Shown piece after piece: positions 53,501 to 64,000 of a stretch of 64,000 nt of DNA. This DNA comes from Phoronis australis (taxonomy: Eukaryota > Phoronida > Phoronidae), in the NCBI GenBank assembly GCA_002633005.1, contig NMRA01000003.1, forward strand, positions 64,001 through 128,000, written 5' to 3'. A program made the position numbers and the translations under genes. Each line of letters begins with the position of its first letter. Position 1 is the stretch's first letter. The notes under the pieces were generated by a model, which made no database searches, was not told where the DNA came from, and saw only the letters and a list, made by a program, of their open reading frames with translations.

Positions 53501-56500
53501 CCGATCGTCAGTGGACGAGTCGGTCATTGATAAGACATTTATGGCTCAGCTAATCCGAGTGCAGTGGAAGAGAGGTGCCACAGGGGGCAAGCAGTTCTAC
53601 ACAGTGCTGGATGACGGTGCTGACTGCACTGAGGAAGGTAGGGTTACTGGGTGCCCAACTGCAACCCCAGTAGTTTAGAGGGCTTATATAAAAGTGGTAG
53701 GATTACTTTAATTAGTTTCCTCTTTATGTGTCAAATGTTGAAAACATGTTACATAATAATACCTTACGAATTGTATTGTCTTTGCATTTAGTTACTACCG
53801 TATTTGCCGTAATAACCGCCCAGGGCGCTTAGAAAAGTTCGGTTCAGGGGGGGCGCTTATTATAACCCAAGGCGGTTGAAAACCGGTCTCCGAAACGGGT
53901 GAAATCGGAAGCTAAGATTCATAAAATTTACGCTCTGTGACGTATATGTAATCTATGAAAGACTTTCAACAAAACTGTGGTGCATTGCTATCAAACTTTG
54001 CAGCTAAATTACGACCATTTTACAGAAAATTGTGCTGAAATTCCAGGGCGAAAACTCGCCGACTGACTGCCTCGAAATCGCCGTCTTCGATATGGCGATT
54101 TCAATGATTGAATAAAAATGGTTTTGACTCAAGCAAATTACCTAAAATCCTCATTAAGTTTTATAAGTAGCATCTCTAAGATTTTTTAAGTTCCCGTGGA
54201 GTCTGGATTAACGGCAGGTTTAAATACAAATCTGTGCATCTACATGTATGATCGGCAACACGGCGAGAAAAATGTCTGGACGAACAAACATGTTGTCACG
54301 TGACGTTTGTTTTGAAGTTCGTCTGCGAATAAGCGAGCGCGTGCGTGTCACCAGAGTTCATTTGCCAAAGCAGAGACCGTCTTTTGGCCAGAGGCACGCA
54401 CTCTAACTAGCTAGATGTGTCTAAAGAAATTTGCACAGGCAGTAGGCCTAAACCAGAGCGTGTTTCATTCAGCACTCGCCGGTCTCGTGCTAAAAACTTT
54501 CGACATTTGTCTCGGTAAGGCCCATATTAGTCGCCGTGTAGCTGGATGCGTACGTAACTATCTGACAGTTATTTTTCGGTGTAAGGGTGTGTAAGCATTC
54601 ACTGTCAGTTGTCACTTTATCGGATGTTCGGCTTAAAAACACCAATTATGGTTAATCAAACAATACATCTCAAAAATAACGCAAACATGTTTTATAGTAT
54701 TAGAAATTGTCGGAAATTAGTGCCAATATTCATTTCTTATCGATGCTATGCTACCCGTTTCATGAATGGAAAATTCCCGACTAAGGTCTTTGATGACAGG
54801 TTCATGTATGTAGCGCGCGCGCTTCCTGGCCACGTGCGTTTAACACCGAGTTATTTTTATTCATGAGACAGTCGATGTGTCTACCGAAAGGTCAGACCAT
54901 AGAGTGGGACACGGTCGTCGCGAGAGAGTAGCAACGCTGTTGCGTTCTTTTTGAAGCGCTGCGTTACTTTGAAGTGTAAAGTCACGGCTAAATACAAACG
55001 TAGCAGTGCCGCTGGTGGTCTAGAAGACCCGTGCAAAACTTTTTTGATAAATTGAAGACGTTACTGTAGCCGAGTTTTAGGACTGTAGGTACGTCATTGT
55101 TCCCGTGTACACGTTCATGGACTGGGCGCTTATTTCAGCAAAGTCTGAAAACGTGTGGGAGGCGCTTATAGGGGCATGGGCGGTTATTACGGCGAATACG
55201 GTAATTGTTTTTAAGAATACCCATTAAAAGAGACAATTTGTTTGTCTATGAGTAAGTTCATTTTCAAAATTTGTTTGTCCTGAAGTTGTACTCAGCTCAT
55301 TCATAGTTTGGTGGAGTTCTCCAAACTGATGCTTTCATTTAGTAATTAATAACTTGCTAAACACGGCCAGCCATAAACATAGGATACTATGAATGGTGGT
55401 GCCATTTACATTATGTGGTTCCTGTTTTGTCATCACATTGCCTAGAAAGCAGTGTTACGGTATTACAGGGCTTATTAGTATCATGTAAATAATGCTTTTA
55501 ATGACTCTATGTTTATGGTAACTTGTCCTTGTTATTGACCCTGTAGACTATGATGCAGAACTGACTGTACCTAAACATAAGAAGCATACCCCACCCTCAG
55601 ACCAGATGCCTGTTGAGTTGCCAATACCACGGGATGAGCATGCTATGAGAGAACTCATTGCAAGGGTGAGTTGAGTTATTCATACTGTCACGTTTTCCCC
55701 TGTGGATGGCTAGACATAGGTCTGAATGATGGGCGTCAAACTGAGTCAAAATGTGGGACCTCTGCAAGCGACTATTGCCTTAAAACCAACACGCAAGGTC
55801 CCTGGCATGACTGAAAAAATGTGCAACGTTCAGATAAAATTTGGTATCGGCTCAAAATTAAGAATTAGATGTTTTCGAGAATGTTTACCTACAATGTCCT
55901 TTGATAAAAGCTGGTTTTGCTAAGTTTAACTGAACTTTACACCCACCACAATAAAATTGTACCTTTGTCACAAAATTGTGCTCATATTTGACCACTGTCC
56001 GCATCTCACAGTGCGCGTGCTATAAGTGCTTGAGTACAGTTATAAAAGCTGTCTCCCTGACAATGGTGCTTTTCATCATTTTGTTGCATTCTAATGTCTT
56101 TATTTGCTATCTTAGACAATCTGTACTTTGTGTTATGTGCATGTCAGTCTCATCATTCACTAAGTAATGCTAATGTCCATCTGTTTAGTTGTTTGGATCC
56201 CCAGACTGCTCTCGTGAACAAAGACAGCATATTTACTTCTCTCTGCACAAAGTGAGTATTGTGTTTGTCCAAATTTTAATTTGGAGAATTTAAATGTTAA
56301 ATCATAATATTTTCTGATATTAATAGAATTCATGGCTCTAGCCAATCATTTCTGAAAGTGGTGGATTGCAAATGTAGCTTTTTGTTGTATATTCTTCTGA
56401 CTGGAAAATGGCCGTGAAATTTAGGTATTGTATTTTTATAATTTTGTTCAACTTCTAGGCAATCTTGAAAGATATGTTTCTGATGGGGTTATTCTTGGAC

Positions 56501-59500
56501 AGTTTGAACCAGGTAATGTGATAGTTTAGTTTCCTAACTAATTCTCAGCTCAAAACGTTTTCACTTTTGTCACAAAATTAAAAGTGCCTCTCAGAACTGG
56601 CAATACATTCATGGCTTCAATTTTGTAAAGCTTGGAATTTTAACTTCCTTCACCAATAGATACATAAAGTGACTCTTGTCTAATATTCTCCTATCAGATG
56701 ACTTAAGTGCGTCTGATCAGTTCAGTAATCTAATAATCCGTCTGCTCATTTTGAGTAATCCAATAGTATGTCTACTAATTTTGGTATTCCAGTAGCCTGT
56801 CTGCTCATTCAGTAATCCAAAAACCCAATAGCGCCTCTATTTCTTTCAGTAATCCAGTAAAAGTCTGACTGTCTACTCACTTGAGTAATTCAATAGACTG
56901 TTTGCTCCTTTCAGCAATCCAATAGTGCGTCTGCTCATTTCAGTAATCCAATAGTTCGTCTGCTCATTTCAGTTGCTTCAAACTGCTGCCTCTGGTTCCA
57001 TCATACATGGCATGGAGCAGAACCTTGCTGTCTCCTGCTCACTATTAAGAACTGTTTATACAAGTCAGGTGAGTAAAGCTTAATAAATGGCTGTGGAATG
57101 CTTTGCGTATGCTTTCATGATTTAAAAATTCTTGGAATGTCTATTTTTGTTTCTTTTGCGAACCCATGAAAATATTTACACTCATGTAATGCACATTGTC
57201 CTGGACCAAGTTTCAAGCTGCGATTTAATTTTTTTCCATGCAAGCCATGGAGAAAGAATTTAAATGTTTCATTGTCCAACAACCTTTAGTTTGAAGTCTA
57301 TTCCCAGGATGTGTTATCATTGTGTATTTGTGTGACGCTTGTTCATATTCATTCAGGGTCTGCGAGCCACTCACTCCCAGCAGGTGGCTGAGATCACGCG
57401 CGCACTCTTCTCTGGTGCCAGTCAGTCTGGACTGCTGTCTGTGGTCAAGCAGTTCTTGCAGTCTTGGAGATCAGATGGACAGTCAGTAGACAACATCAAG
57501 AAGTTCTGGAATAGCATGCAGCACCCGGGGGCTCAGAGGCTTGCCACTGAGGATCTGGCCAATCTGGAGAAGTTTATAGACAAGAAAGTAAGGACGAGTC
57601 TGAGCAAGAACTCGGCTACTGAGTTGACTGCCAAGATCACTTCCTATCTACTCAACAATGGGTAGGTGCATCTTAGTATTACTCTGTGCTATGCTGATTA
57701 TTGAGACCACAGATATGTAACAGTAGGGAGAGGCACATAGTAGTATTGTTTGGTAATATTGTATCATTCTCACTGGGCTCAGAATTAAACTGCATGTTGA
57801 AGTGGAATGTACTAATAAGCGCTTCCTGTTTAAAAAGGGACTTTCCCATTTTGTTCCAAACAGAAAATGCAATATTGCAATATTGAGAAATATCAACATT
57901 TTGTCTTTTAACTTGATTTGTAAGACATTTCATTTTCTCCTTTTGAAAAATTTCATTTAGTCTCGTTAATTAGCCATTGAAATTTGGGTGCATAAGCTTA
58001 CACACAAGCAAATTTAATTTTTTAATTTATTTGTACTTGAATTAAGTACGTAACAAAACGGTGTTAGTGAAACCATTAACAACATGGTAAATTACTATAC
58101 TGTGACTCTTATAGGTGATAATGTGTTCTGGATGTTTCAATCTGTTAGCACTTTCTTTTTTGCGTTGGTTTATCTGAACATTCCGCTTGGTATCTATAAA
58201 ACCTTACTCGTTTGGTACTTGCAGCAGTGACATGCCTGACTCCACGCGCTCGCTTCTCATTGATTGGCTGGAATTAACTGACTCAGAGGTCATTCGTAGC
58301 TGCCCCAGGTTACAGCAACAGCTGATATTCTCCAAACAGTACAAAGAGAACAGTGGCCAGAACAGGACCAGATGTCAGCCATATCTCCTCTCACTTCTCA
58401 CACACTCAACAAGTTGGGACACATTAAACAATACACTAGATCAGCTTCTTGGGGAAAAGGCTCAAATAGACATGTAAGTGGACGTGTCAAAGAAGTTGTT
58501 AAACTAGACATTGTAATGGGAGGATATCTGTTGTCTCGTTTGACTAACTCACTGCACTGGTGTATGTTCAGTATCTCTGAGCGTTGCCGCTGTGAAGAGT
58601 CATTTACGCATCAGTGGCTTTTGAATGACTATGTCTACCCTGAATCTGTGTTAATTGTGTAATTGTTTTGAGCTTGACGCGGGATTTTAAACGTCATTCG
58701 TGCCACGCCGTTTGAGACGTCAGCAAGTTTTAAGGTTCTGCTCCGACTGTGCCAAATGTCATTGTTCTTGATGTTGCGAGTGCCATGTGTACATGTTCAA
58801 TTGTAACATTGAGCATTAACTGTAATGCAACCAGTAAAACTCGACGCGTCTGTTTTGAGATCAAGACAAGCTTCTTGCAAGGCATGGCAACCACTTCAGA
58901 CATAAAAGCTGAATTATTGTTTTTGTATTATATCTACTTCACTAGCATGATTGTCATGATTGTGTAACTGCTATTTGCTTTGCGCTTCAGGTACAGTCCT
59001 TCATATGTGCTGGACTTTGCCTGGGCTTGCATCTATATTCCCAAGATATGGCGAGGGGTGGAGGTCAAGACTGCCAGGGTTAGTAAATATCAGTCCTCAA
59101 TGCTGTTTGAAGTTGCGCTGAGTAACATGACATTTCCTATTATTGAATATGGCGTTAAATTTGAATACATTGGGATCATTGCAGATTTAAAAGGCAACTG
59201 ATTTAAAATTTTCCTCAGAAAATGCATTATTTTGGGTATAATATGGCTATTGTCTAACTTCATGACACATAATTATGTTATTTTTAAGTGATTCATTCAA
59301 AATTTTTATGGAATAGTGTTTGCAAACTGTTTTATTACCTTTGAGATTTGTTATTGTCATGGCTGGTTGGAAGAAAACTGTCTTATATCCGAAGAAACGG
59401 TATGACCTTATTTTGTTGTATATGTTTGTAGTGTTATATCCAGGATCGTTGGATTATTTCTCCTGTAAATCCTGGGTGTTACATTCAGGACAGTACTGTA

Positions 59501-62500
59501 GATTGTGTCCCCCATGTGAGTTGTGAAAACCAACTGCAAGTGCACACCCCTGAAGACATGAGTTGACTGATCATCACCAGCTATTGCAAAAATTCTCCAA
59601 TTTGGGCAAGTCTTTAAAATAAGAATTTCCACGATTCCGAAGATTGGGACATGATTGAGTAATTTGGCATTCAAAATTAATTTTGTTTGAATTCTCAAAA
59701 TATTGGAACACTGCATTTTGTGTCAACAAATTCTGAGATAAAATCATGGGTTATAGCTACCAAATACAAAATTCATCTTTCCCCTGAGTCTTGAATTTGG
59801 GACGGCCTTTATTGCGGTCTTTTTTCTAAAATTTGGTACGAGCTCCGACCTTGAACAAAATGATTTTTTTATGTCCCAAACTGGAGAACTTTTACCATAG
59901 TATCGCCCTCGGGATCAGTCCATATTTTTGTAGTGTCCCTATCTACATACCATACATTAGATAGTACTATGTGACTTGCAGGTGCACACGCCTGAAGACA
60001 TGCTGGCTCTGACCAGACATGAGGTGACTCATCTTCTTCAGTACATTATCATGGAGGCATCAGATAAAGAGGATACAGCCGCTGCCAAGCAAAGCATTCA
60101 TCAGAGGATAGAATTGGTGACGACATGTTGCCATGACAGACCAGAGCTACTCCATACTGCTGCTGACTTTCTGGAGAGATCATCTAAGTCTGACAGGTTG
60201 GATTCATTGTACTCCCTTTTTGATTTGATTCTTTATTACTGGTATTAATTGAAAATGGGGTGCATTTTTAACTTAAACCTTTTGTACCTGTCTTGTTCCT
60301 TTTCATGACTATTACTGTCTGAAAGCAAAAAACACCTAATTTTGATTCTATCTCTTGTTAATACTTGGACCATGATTTCCTGATAAGCAGTCTGGTTGTG
60401 CTGTAGTCATAAAATGACTTGCTTGTTCCAAGTTTTTAGAATGTGTCCTGTTGAAACTTTTCAATGTTTATTGGGAAGAACCCTTCTCATGTGTAGTGTT
60501 GTGTTTCAGGCCTAAAGAGGAGCTCTACACTTGCCTGCTGCTTCAGCTGTACCTGAAAGAACCGTCTGTATTATTCTGGTTAGAACAAAGTACGATAGAC
60601 AGTCTGTTGAGGTGTACAGACACACAGGCACATAGCTCTTGTCAGGTAAGATATAAATGTCACAGCGCATTCAAAGTATGACAATTTTTCAGTGTTGTAT
60701 TTAGGCTTGGCTTACTCATTGTCTTTATTTTGGTATATACTTCTAATATATGTTTAAATTAAAATAAATGTAATATTTGTGATGCTTCACTGAATTGATT
60801 TCTGTTTTAGTTTGATGTGCTCTCCCACCAACTGGTTTCGGCACTAGCCAACATTGAACCAGGGCGGCGCGGTGAAGATAAACTGTATGACACTAACATT
60901 GCCTGTAGAAAGGTGGCCACCAGACATCCCACACTCATGTTGAGGTACATTGTAAATTCTCACAACTAAACATTCCATTTAGGATGCCAGTAAAGCTACT
61001 AAGCTTTGGCAGTCACAAAACATTGAATGATCAGTATGATAAACATTTGGGGAAAGTTGCCATTAAGTGTAAGCGTCAACTTGACGATACTGAGCTTCAT
61101 TGAATCAAAGGACTTTGTTCACTCCTGTTGCATCATGACATCAGTTATAGTGGCTAGTTACTATTGTCTCCATTTGGTAAAATTAGTACAAGCAGTGAAG
61201 AGACGTGTCAACAATATCACTTCATCCTATAGTAGACATGGCTATGGTTTACATTCTGTTGTTTTTTTATGAGCACAGTGTTGGAAATGGCATTCGCATT
61301 ATATTCAAGTTCTCGTTCACTCAGCTCAGAGGGGTAGGAGGCACCTTTATGCAATGCTTGGTTGTCAGCCTGTAAAGCCAGGGTTTGAAACCCGGCCCAA
61401 GTCTCTAAAATTGGATTCCGGAGCTCAATTCTCTGAGCCACACTGTCTGTTTTTGCCATAGTAAACAAGCAAGTATTTTCATCATTGTTATTCCATTATT
61501 TACAGACAGCTGTCTATGATTGGCGGTTTGTTGCGAGGTCGTGTCAACTATACCATGACAGAGTTTCAGAACCGTAATCACTTGGCCCTGTTCACCCATG
61601 TGTTGGGACTACTAGAACTCCTGCAGCCCTATATCTTCCACAGTGAGCACAGTAGTGCACTCAGTGACACTCTACAGGCCTTCTTTGATCTGGTCAAGGT
61701 GACTAATCTTTCATGACAACAACCACCATCATTTGATGGACTTGTCAAATTACTAGCACAAAGTCATAAATCTGTAGCATTTGTGTCGATTCAAATCTTG
61801 AAATTGTGATGGATATCCAGGCCTGCATTTCGTAGATGCATAAACATATGATAACGCAAGTCTTCTGAATATATTGTCGGGCATTACAAGCAAAGCACAT
61901 GATTTCATTTAGTTTTTCTCACGATTGTCTTTGGTCAATGCAGTTAGATGTTGGTGACCTATATCTACAGAAAGGAATTCAACGTAATATTAGTAAGTGT
62001 TTTAGTTTTGCGACAATAAACCCGCCCTCCATCACAAAAGAGCAAAATGTTGATTTAGACTACTGCAGTAATCTCCACAACTTGTCACTGCATCGAGTTT
62101 GAATTTTGTCGTGACTTCTTTGGCTTACCTACCTTAAGTTTGAAAACCTATCCTTGAGTTTAAAGTGTTGAGAGGTTTGTAATTTCTTTAACAAATTAGA
62201 ATAATTTGGATTTTTGGTACCAGTTAAATCTATTTGTTCCAAGACTTATGCCGCAAACTTCCCTCAGTATGGAAATGGACTGTCAAACTCGACTACATGA
62301 ACTGTGCAATTCCAGTCAAGTTTGAATTTTCTGTTGTGGAGAACACTGTACTTACCATTGTAAAATTGGCCTCGAGATGTTTATTAGTCAAATTTGTGGT
62401 GACTTCATGGCTTTGGAAGACCTGACAATTTGTTATCGCTTAAGACTAGGCTCTACAAGTTGGCTAAGTCACTACGTGTTACTTTATGTGTTGAGCGTCG

Positions 62501-63683
62501 TCTGAAGAAATAATGAACTATCAGTTTTTTGCAAACCCAGAAATCAATTGTTATCTGAGTGAAGAAAGAGTTGAGACCAGTTTTATAGCTGTAAGTGTCT
62601 AAAGCAAAAGTTCGCTTCTTGTACGGAACTTGGGTTTATAGCCGTTTTAATGAAGGAAGATATCTATCTGGAGGTTCCCATTCAGCTTATTTTCATTAGT
62701 CTTCAATGAGACGCACTTCCCCTCTGTTAATTTAGTAACATACATTTGATGCCCTATCTTGTGCAGGTGCATGGATTACAACAAAAAGAGCTAGTGCCAC
62801 TCGTCAACAAGCTTGTCCTCTTCTGTAGTAACTATATGGAGGCTAGTCCTAAAGCAGCATCACTGTGCCTGAATGAACACTTGGATCTTCTCAAGTAGGT
62901 CACTGTTTTTGTCATGGGAGGACACTATTACTGTAACTGCCCTCTCTGCATACTGTGGAAGGGAAGATCACTTTACTGTCACAGCTCTCTCTGCAGACTG
63001 GATGGGACGGTCACTTTACTGTCACTGCTCTCTCCGCAGTCTGTGGAAGGGAAGGACACTGCCCTGTCCTGTGTGGATGAGCAGGACGCGCCATTCTCAC
63101 TGTTCTATTTGCAGACTGTGGGTGGGCAGGACACTTCATTGTCACTGCCCTGTCCACAGGGTGTGGAAGGGAAGGACATTTCATTCTGAATTTCATTCAT
63201 GTTGCTAAGAAACATTTAAAAGCAGTTATTTTTAAACAGCACTCTCAACCACTTTGAATCAATACATTACTTATAGTCTTGGTGTAGACGTGGTTTATCT
63301 TTATGGCATAGACTACCATGTTTTGTGATTGGATTTTTTTCTTTGCTGTATCCTGCAATATTTCTAAAGAACTGCACATTTTGTTTGTAAATGCTTTTTC
63401 CATATTGTGCACACACTTTCTATCTTTCATCATAATACATCTCCAGTTGTTGACATCAGTTGTTATCTTTTACATTGTGTTGATTGTCCCCCTACTTGCA
63501 GGCATGTCGTTGAAGTGTACCCAGAAATGCCGTCCATCCGGTCACTACTGGCCACGTTGTGTCTACCTACTTTGGAAGACAGTGCAGAGTCATGCTTGGT
63601 TGCCCCCAGGCCTACGTCACCATACAGTGTAGAACAACTGGCTCCCTTTCTCAAGAAGATCAGTAAAGGACAAAAACTGGAGA
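32568..63683 (+). CDS. INTS1: Integrator complex subunit 1 (INTS1), 41 coding exons, C-terminus outside window
   Basis: INTS1 is the largest scaffold subunit of the nuclear Integrator complex, which cleaves snRNA 3' ends and nascent transcripts at RNA polymerase II. Exons: 32568-32601, 36324-36356, 37415-37651, 38127-38323, 38553-38690, 39636-39789, 40735-40852, 41434-41620, 42230-42375, 42778-42919, 43104-43280, 43681-43910, 44183-44260, 44666-44823, 45040-45136, 46219-46310, 46486-46546, 47005-47080, 47489-47601, 48011-48140, 48780-48941, 49239-49388, 49832-49990, 50782-50886, 51458-51622, 51781-51892, 52859-53017, 53389-53637, 55547-55665, 56189-56251, 56459-56512, 56973-57068, 57357-57661, 58225-58473, 58991-59078, 59982-60196, 60510-60645, 60811-60944, 61506-61698, 62767-62894, 63502-63683. 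All phases agree: 5821 nt, 1940 codons plus 1 nt; human has about 2190. Conserved stretches include PPGDFIALG (15-23), NRNLLKLLTSTSGYGEVRL (in 304-366), SRNPNNM, DTSEEALLLPDWLKLRMIRS and FTHVLGLLELLQP. Exons 56189-56251 and 56459-56512 match human weakly and are the least certain. Confidence 0.95.
33514..34282. repeat. Long imperfect inverted repeat (arms about 175 bp) in INTS1 intron 1
   Basis: The left arm 33514-33694 and right arm 34112-34282 are reverse complements over most of their length. Shared blocks (left-arm sense) include GTAATTGTTTACAATATG, AATTGACCTA, GTATCGTTC, TTTATCATCAAA and a GCCATGTT block at the inner edge. Identity is roughly 75-80% by eye. About 420 bp separates the arms. 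It may be an old foldback transposon; transcribed as intron it could form a long hairpin. Confidence 0.6.
37892..37970 (-). repeat. tRNA-like sequence (SINE head or tRNA pseudogene)
   Basis: On the minus strand it reads as a polymerase III promoter pair: A box TGGCCTAGTAGG and B box GGTTCGAATTCC, with 9-bp complementary ends AGCAGTGTG/CACACTGCT. The T arm pairs GTGG/CCAC, but the D and anticodon arms do not fold canonically and seven extra bases separate T arm and acceptor. So it is a tRNA-derived repeat rather than a working tRNA. Confidence 0.55.
40105..40240. repeat. Two-copy tandem repeat, unit about 69 bp
   Basis: Both copies (from 40105 and 40174) share GAAACAAACAAA, GGAAATGTTTAAAAG, CAACTTG and TATGCTTGACAT. 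Intronic in INTS1. Confidence 0.8.
43555..43668. repeat. About 30-bp minisatellite just before an INTS1 exon
   Basis: Four imperfect copies of a unit built on CAGACATTCATTTTTATTG end 13-25 bp before exon 43681. Each copy contains one or two TTGCAG or GTGCAG acceptor-like sites. Confidence 0.8.
46655..46980. repeat. About 70-bp minisatellite before INTS1 exon 47005
   Basis: Five copies carry CTCTAACCATGTGATACAGC or a variant, at about 46675, 46749, 46819, 46889 and 46958. Spacing is 74, 70, 70 and 69 bp. The last ends 24 bp before the true acceptor. Confidence 0.85.
51293..51475. repeat. Repeat array running into the start of INTS1 exon 51458
   Basis: Five copies of GAACCAYTRCAG, at about 51295, 51337, 51368, 51418 and 51447, precede or form the real acceptor. 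The third is followed by GGACATATGTCAGCTGATA, which matches the exon start GGACATAGCACAGCTGATA. The repeat unit therefore includes the intron/exon border itself. Confidence 0.8.
53796..55203. mobile_element. TA-flanked inverted-repeat DNA element (about 1.4 kb)
   Basis: The left end CCGTATTTGCCGTAATAACC and the right end, reverse complement of CCGTATTCGCCGTAATAACC, differ at one position and lie between TA dinucleotides, fitting Tc1/mariner-like insertion. GGCGCTTAT motifs recur near both ends. No transposase ORF is evident; the longest ORF inside (54609-54866, 85 codons) is unrecognised. It sits in the INTS1 intron 53638-55546. Confidence 0.75.
56690..56972. repeat. About 30-35-bp minisatellite running into INTS1 exon 56973
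   Basis: Eight or nine imperfect copies of a unit like GTCTGCTCATTTCAGTAATC with CAATAGT. The last copy supplies the polypyrimidine tract and CAG of the real acceptor, so most upstream copies carry a competing acceptor-like site. Confidence 0.85.
59535..59560 (+). pseudogene. Decayed partial copy of an INTS1 exon start
   Basis: 24 of 26 bases match 59977-60002, the acceptor and first codons (VHTPEDM) of exon 59982-60196. The copy lies about 440 bp upstream in the same intron. It runs into TGA soon after, so it cannot serve as the exon. Confidence 0.6.
61310..61400 (+). repeat. tRNA-derived SINE-like fragment
   Basis: An A-box-like CAGCTCAGAGGGGTAGG (61322-61338) and B-box-like GGTTTGAAACCC (61382-61393) are spaced as in a tRNA gene, but cloverleaf pairing is poor. 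It lies in the INTS1 intron 60945-61505. Confidence 0.4.
62915..63187. repeat. About 50-bp minisatellite in the last INTS1 intron of the window
   Basis: Five to six copies of a unit containing GGACACTTTACTGTCACTGC, then CTCTCTGCAG and CTGTGGAAGG. Each unit resembles a pyrimidine tract plus CAG acceptor. The array begins 20 bp after the donor at 62894. Out-of-frame ORFs of up to 111 codons across it result from the repeat period. Confidence 0.85.
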
Positions 63684-64000
63684 GTATGTGATCCATGTCA
63701 TTCCTCTCTACTCACTATCTCCTGTCTCCTACTCATCAATTTATGTCAATTATTTTCTAACGATTAGACTACTTTGGTATTCTATAGTGGCAGTGTTTTT
63801 TACGTCCGTGGCTCTATCTCTTGAACTCTTGGCAAGATCCTTGTTAAATGAGGCAAGTGTATTTCTGTAACATGACAATAAAGAGCAACGACTTTTAGAC
63901 GTATCTGGCTACTGTTTTCCTCTGCATCTTTGTGGTTCCGTAATCGATTTTCAAATTTATTTGACATATTGTACACCACCTAGTGGTCATTTATAATATT

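Noticed and set aside
62873-63208. 111- and 91-codon ORFs over the 50-bp minisatellite
   Set aside because: Open only because of the repeat period; INTS1 is read in another frame and splices out at 62894.

Overview
The window is nuclear DNA of an invertebrate animal. Genes are split into many short exons (54-305 nt) by GT-AG introns, the background is AT-rich, and small inverted-repeat transposons, tRNA-derived repeats and minisatellites are abundant. The three proteins align with human orthologues along their length (recalled, not searched). A marine deuterostome or spiralian would fit, but I cannot name the species. Three single N bases (17808, 32258, 41902) are assembly joins.

Layout. (1) 1-13.1 kb, minus strand: the first seven coding exons of an ABCG2-type ABC half-transporter, covering the whole nucleotide-binding domain; the membrane half lies beyond base 1. 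Its intron at 3454-7123 holds two abutting TTAA-bounded inverted-repeat elements, one of which carries an intact first-exon-like ORF. (2) 13.1-22.5 kb: no protein gene recognised; a haplotype-type duplication at an N, foldback elements and other repeats. (3) 22.5-30.9 kb, minus strand: complete SLC25A17 (PMP34, peroxisomal carrier), 9 coding exons, 306 residues. (4) 30.9-32.57 kb: inverted-repeat element plus a CpG-richer stretch, the probable divergent promoter. (5) 32.57-63.68 kb, plus strand: INTS1, scaffold subunit of the Integrator complex, 41 coding exons read here (1940 codons), with the C-terminus beyond the window.

The genes have unrelated jobs (membrane efflux, peroxisomal cofactor transport, RNA processing and transcription termination). 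No operon-like or defence-type system is present. The most unusual feature is a set of minisatellites whose units contain splice-site sequence: a triplicated splice donor in SLC25A17, and several acceptor-type repeats at INTS1 exon borders. Two decayed copies of exon ends also lie beside their parent exons. Exon coordinates were read by eye from splice consensus, reading phase and match to the human proteins; all exon phases join without frameshift.
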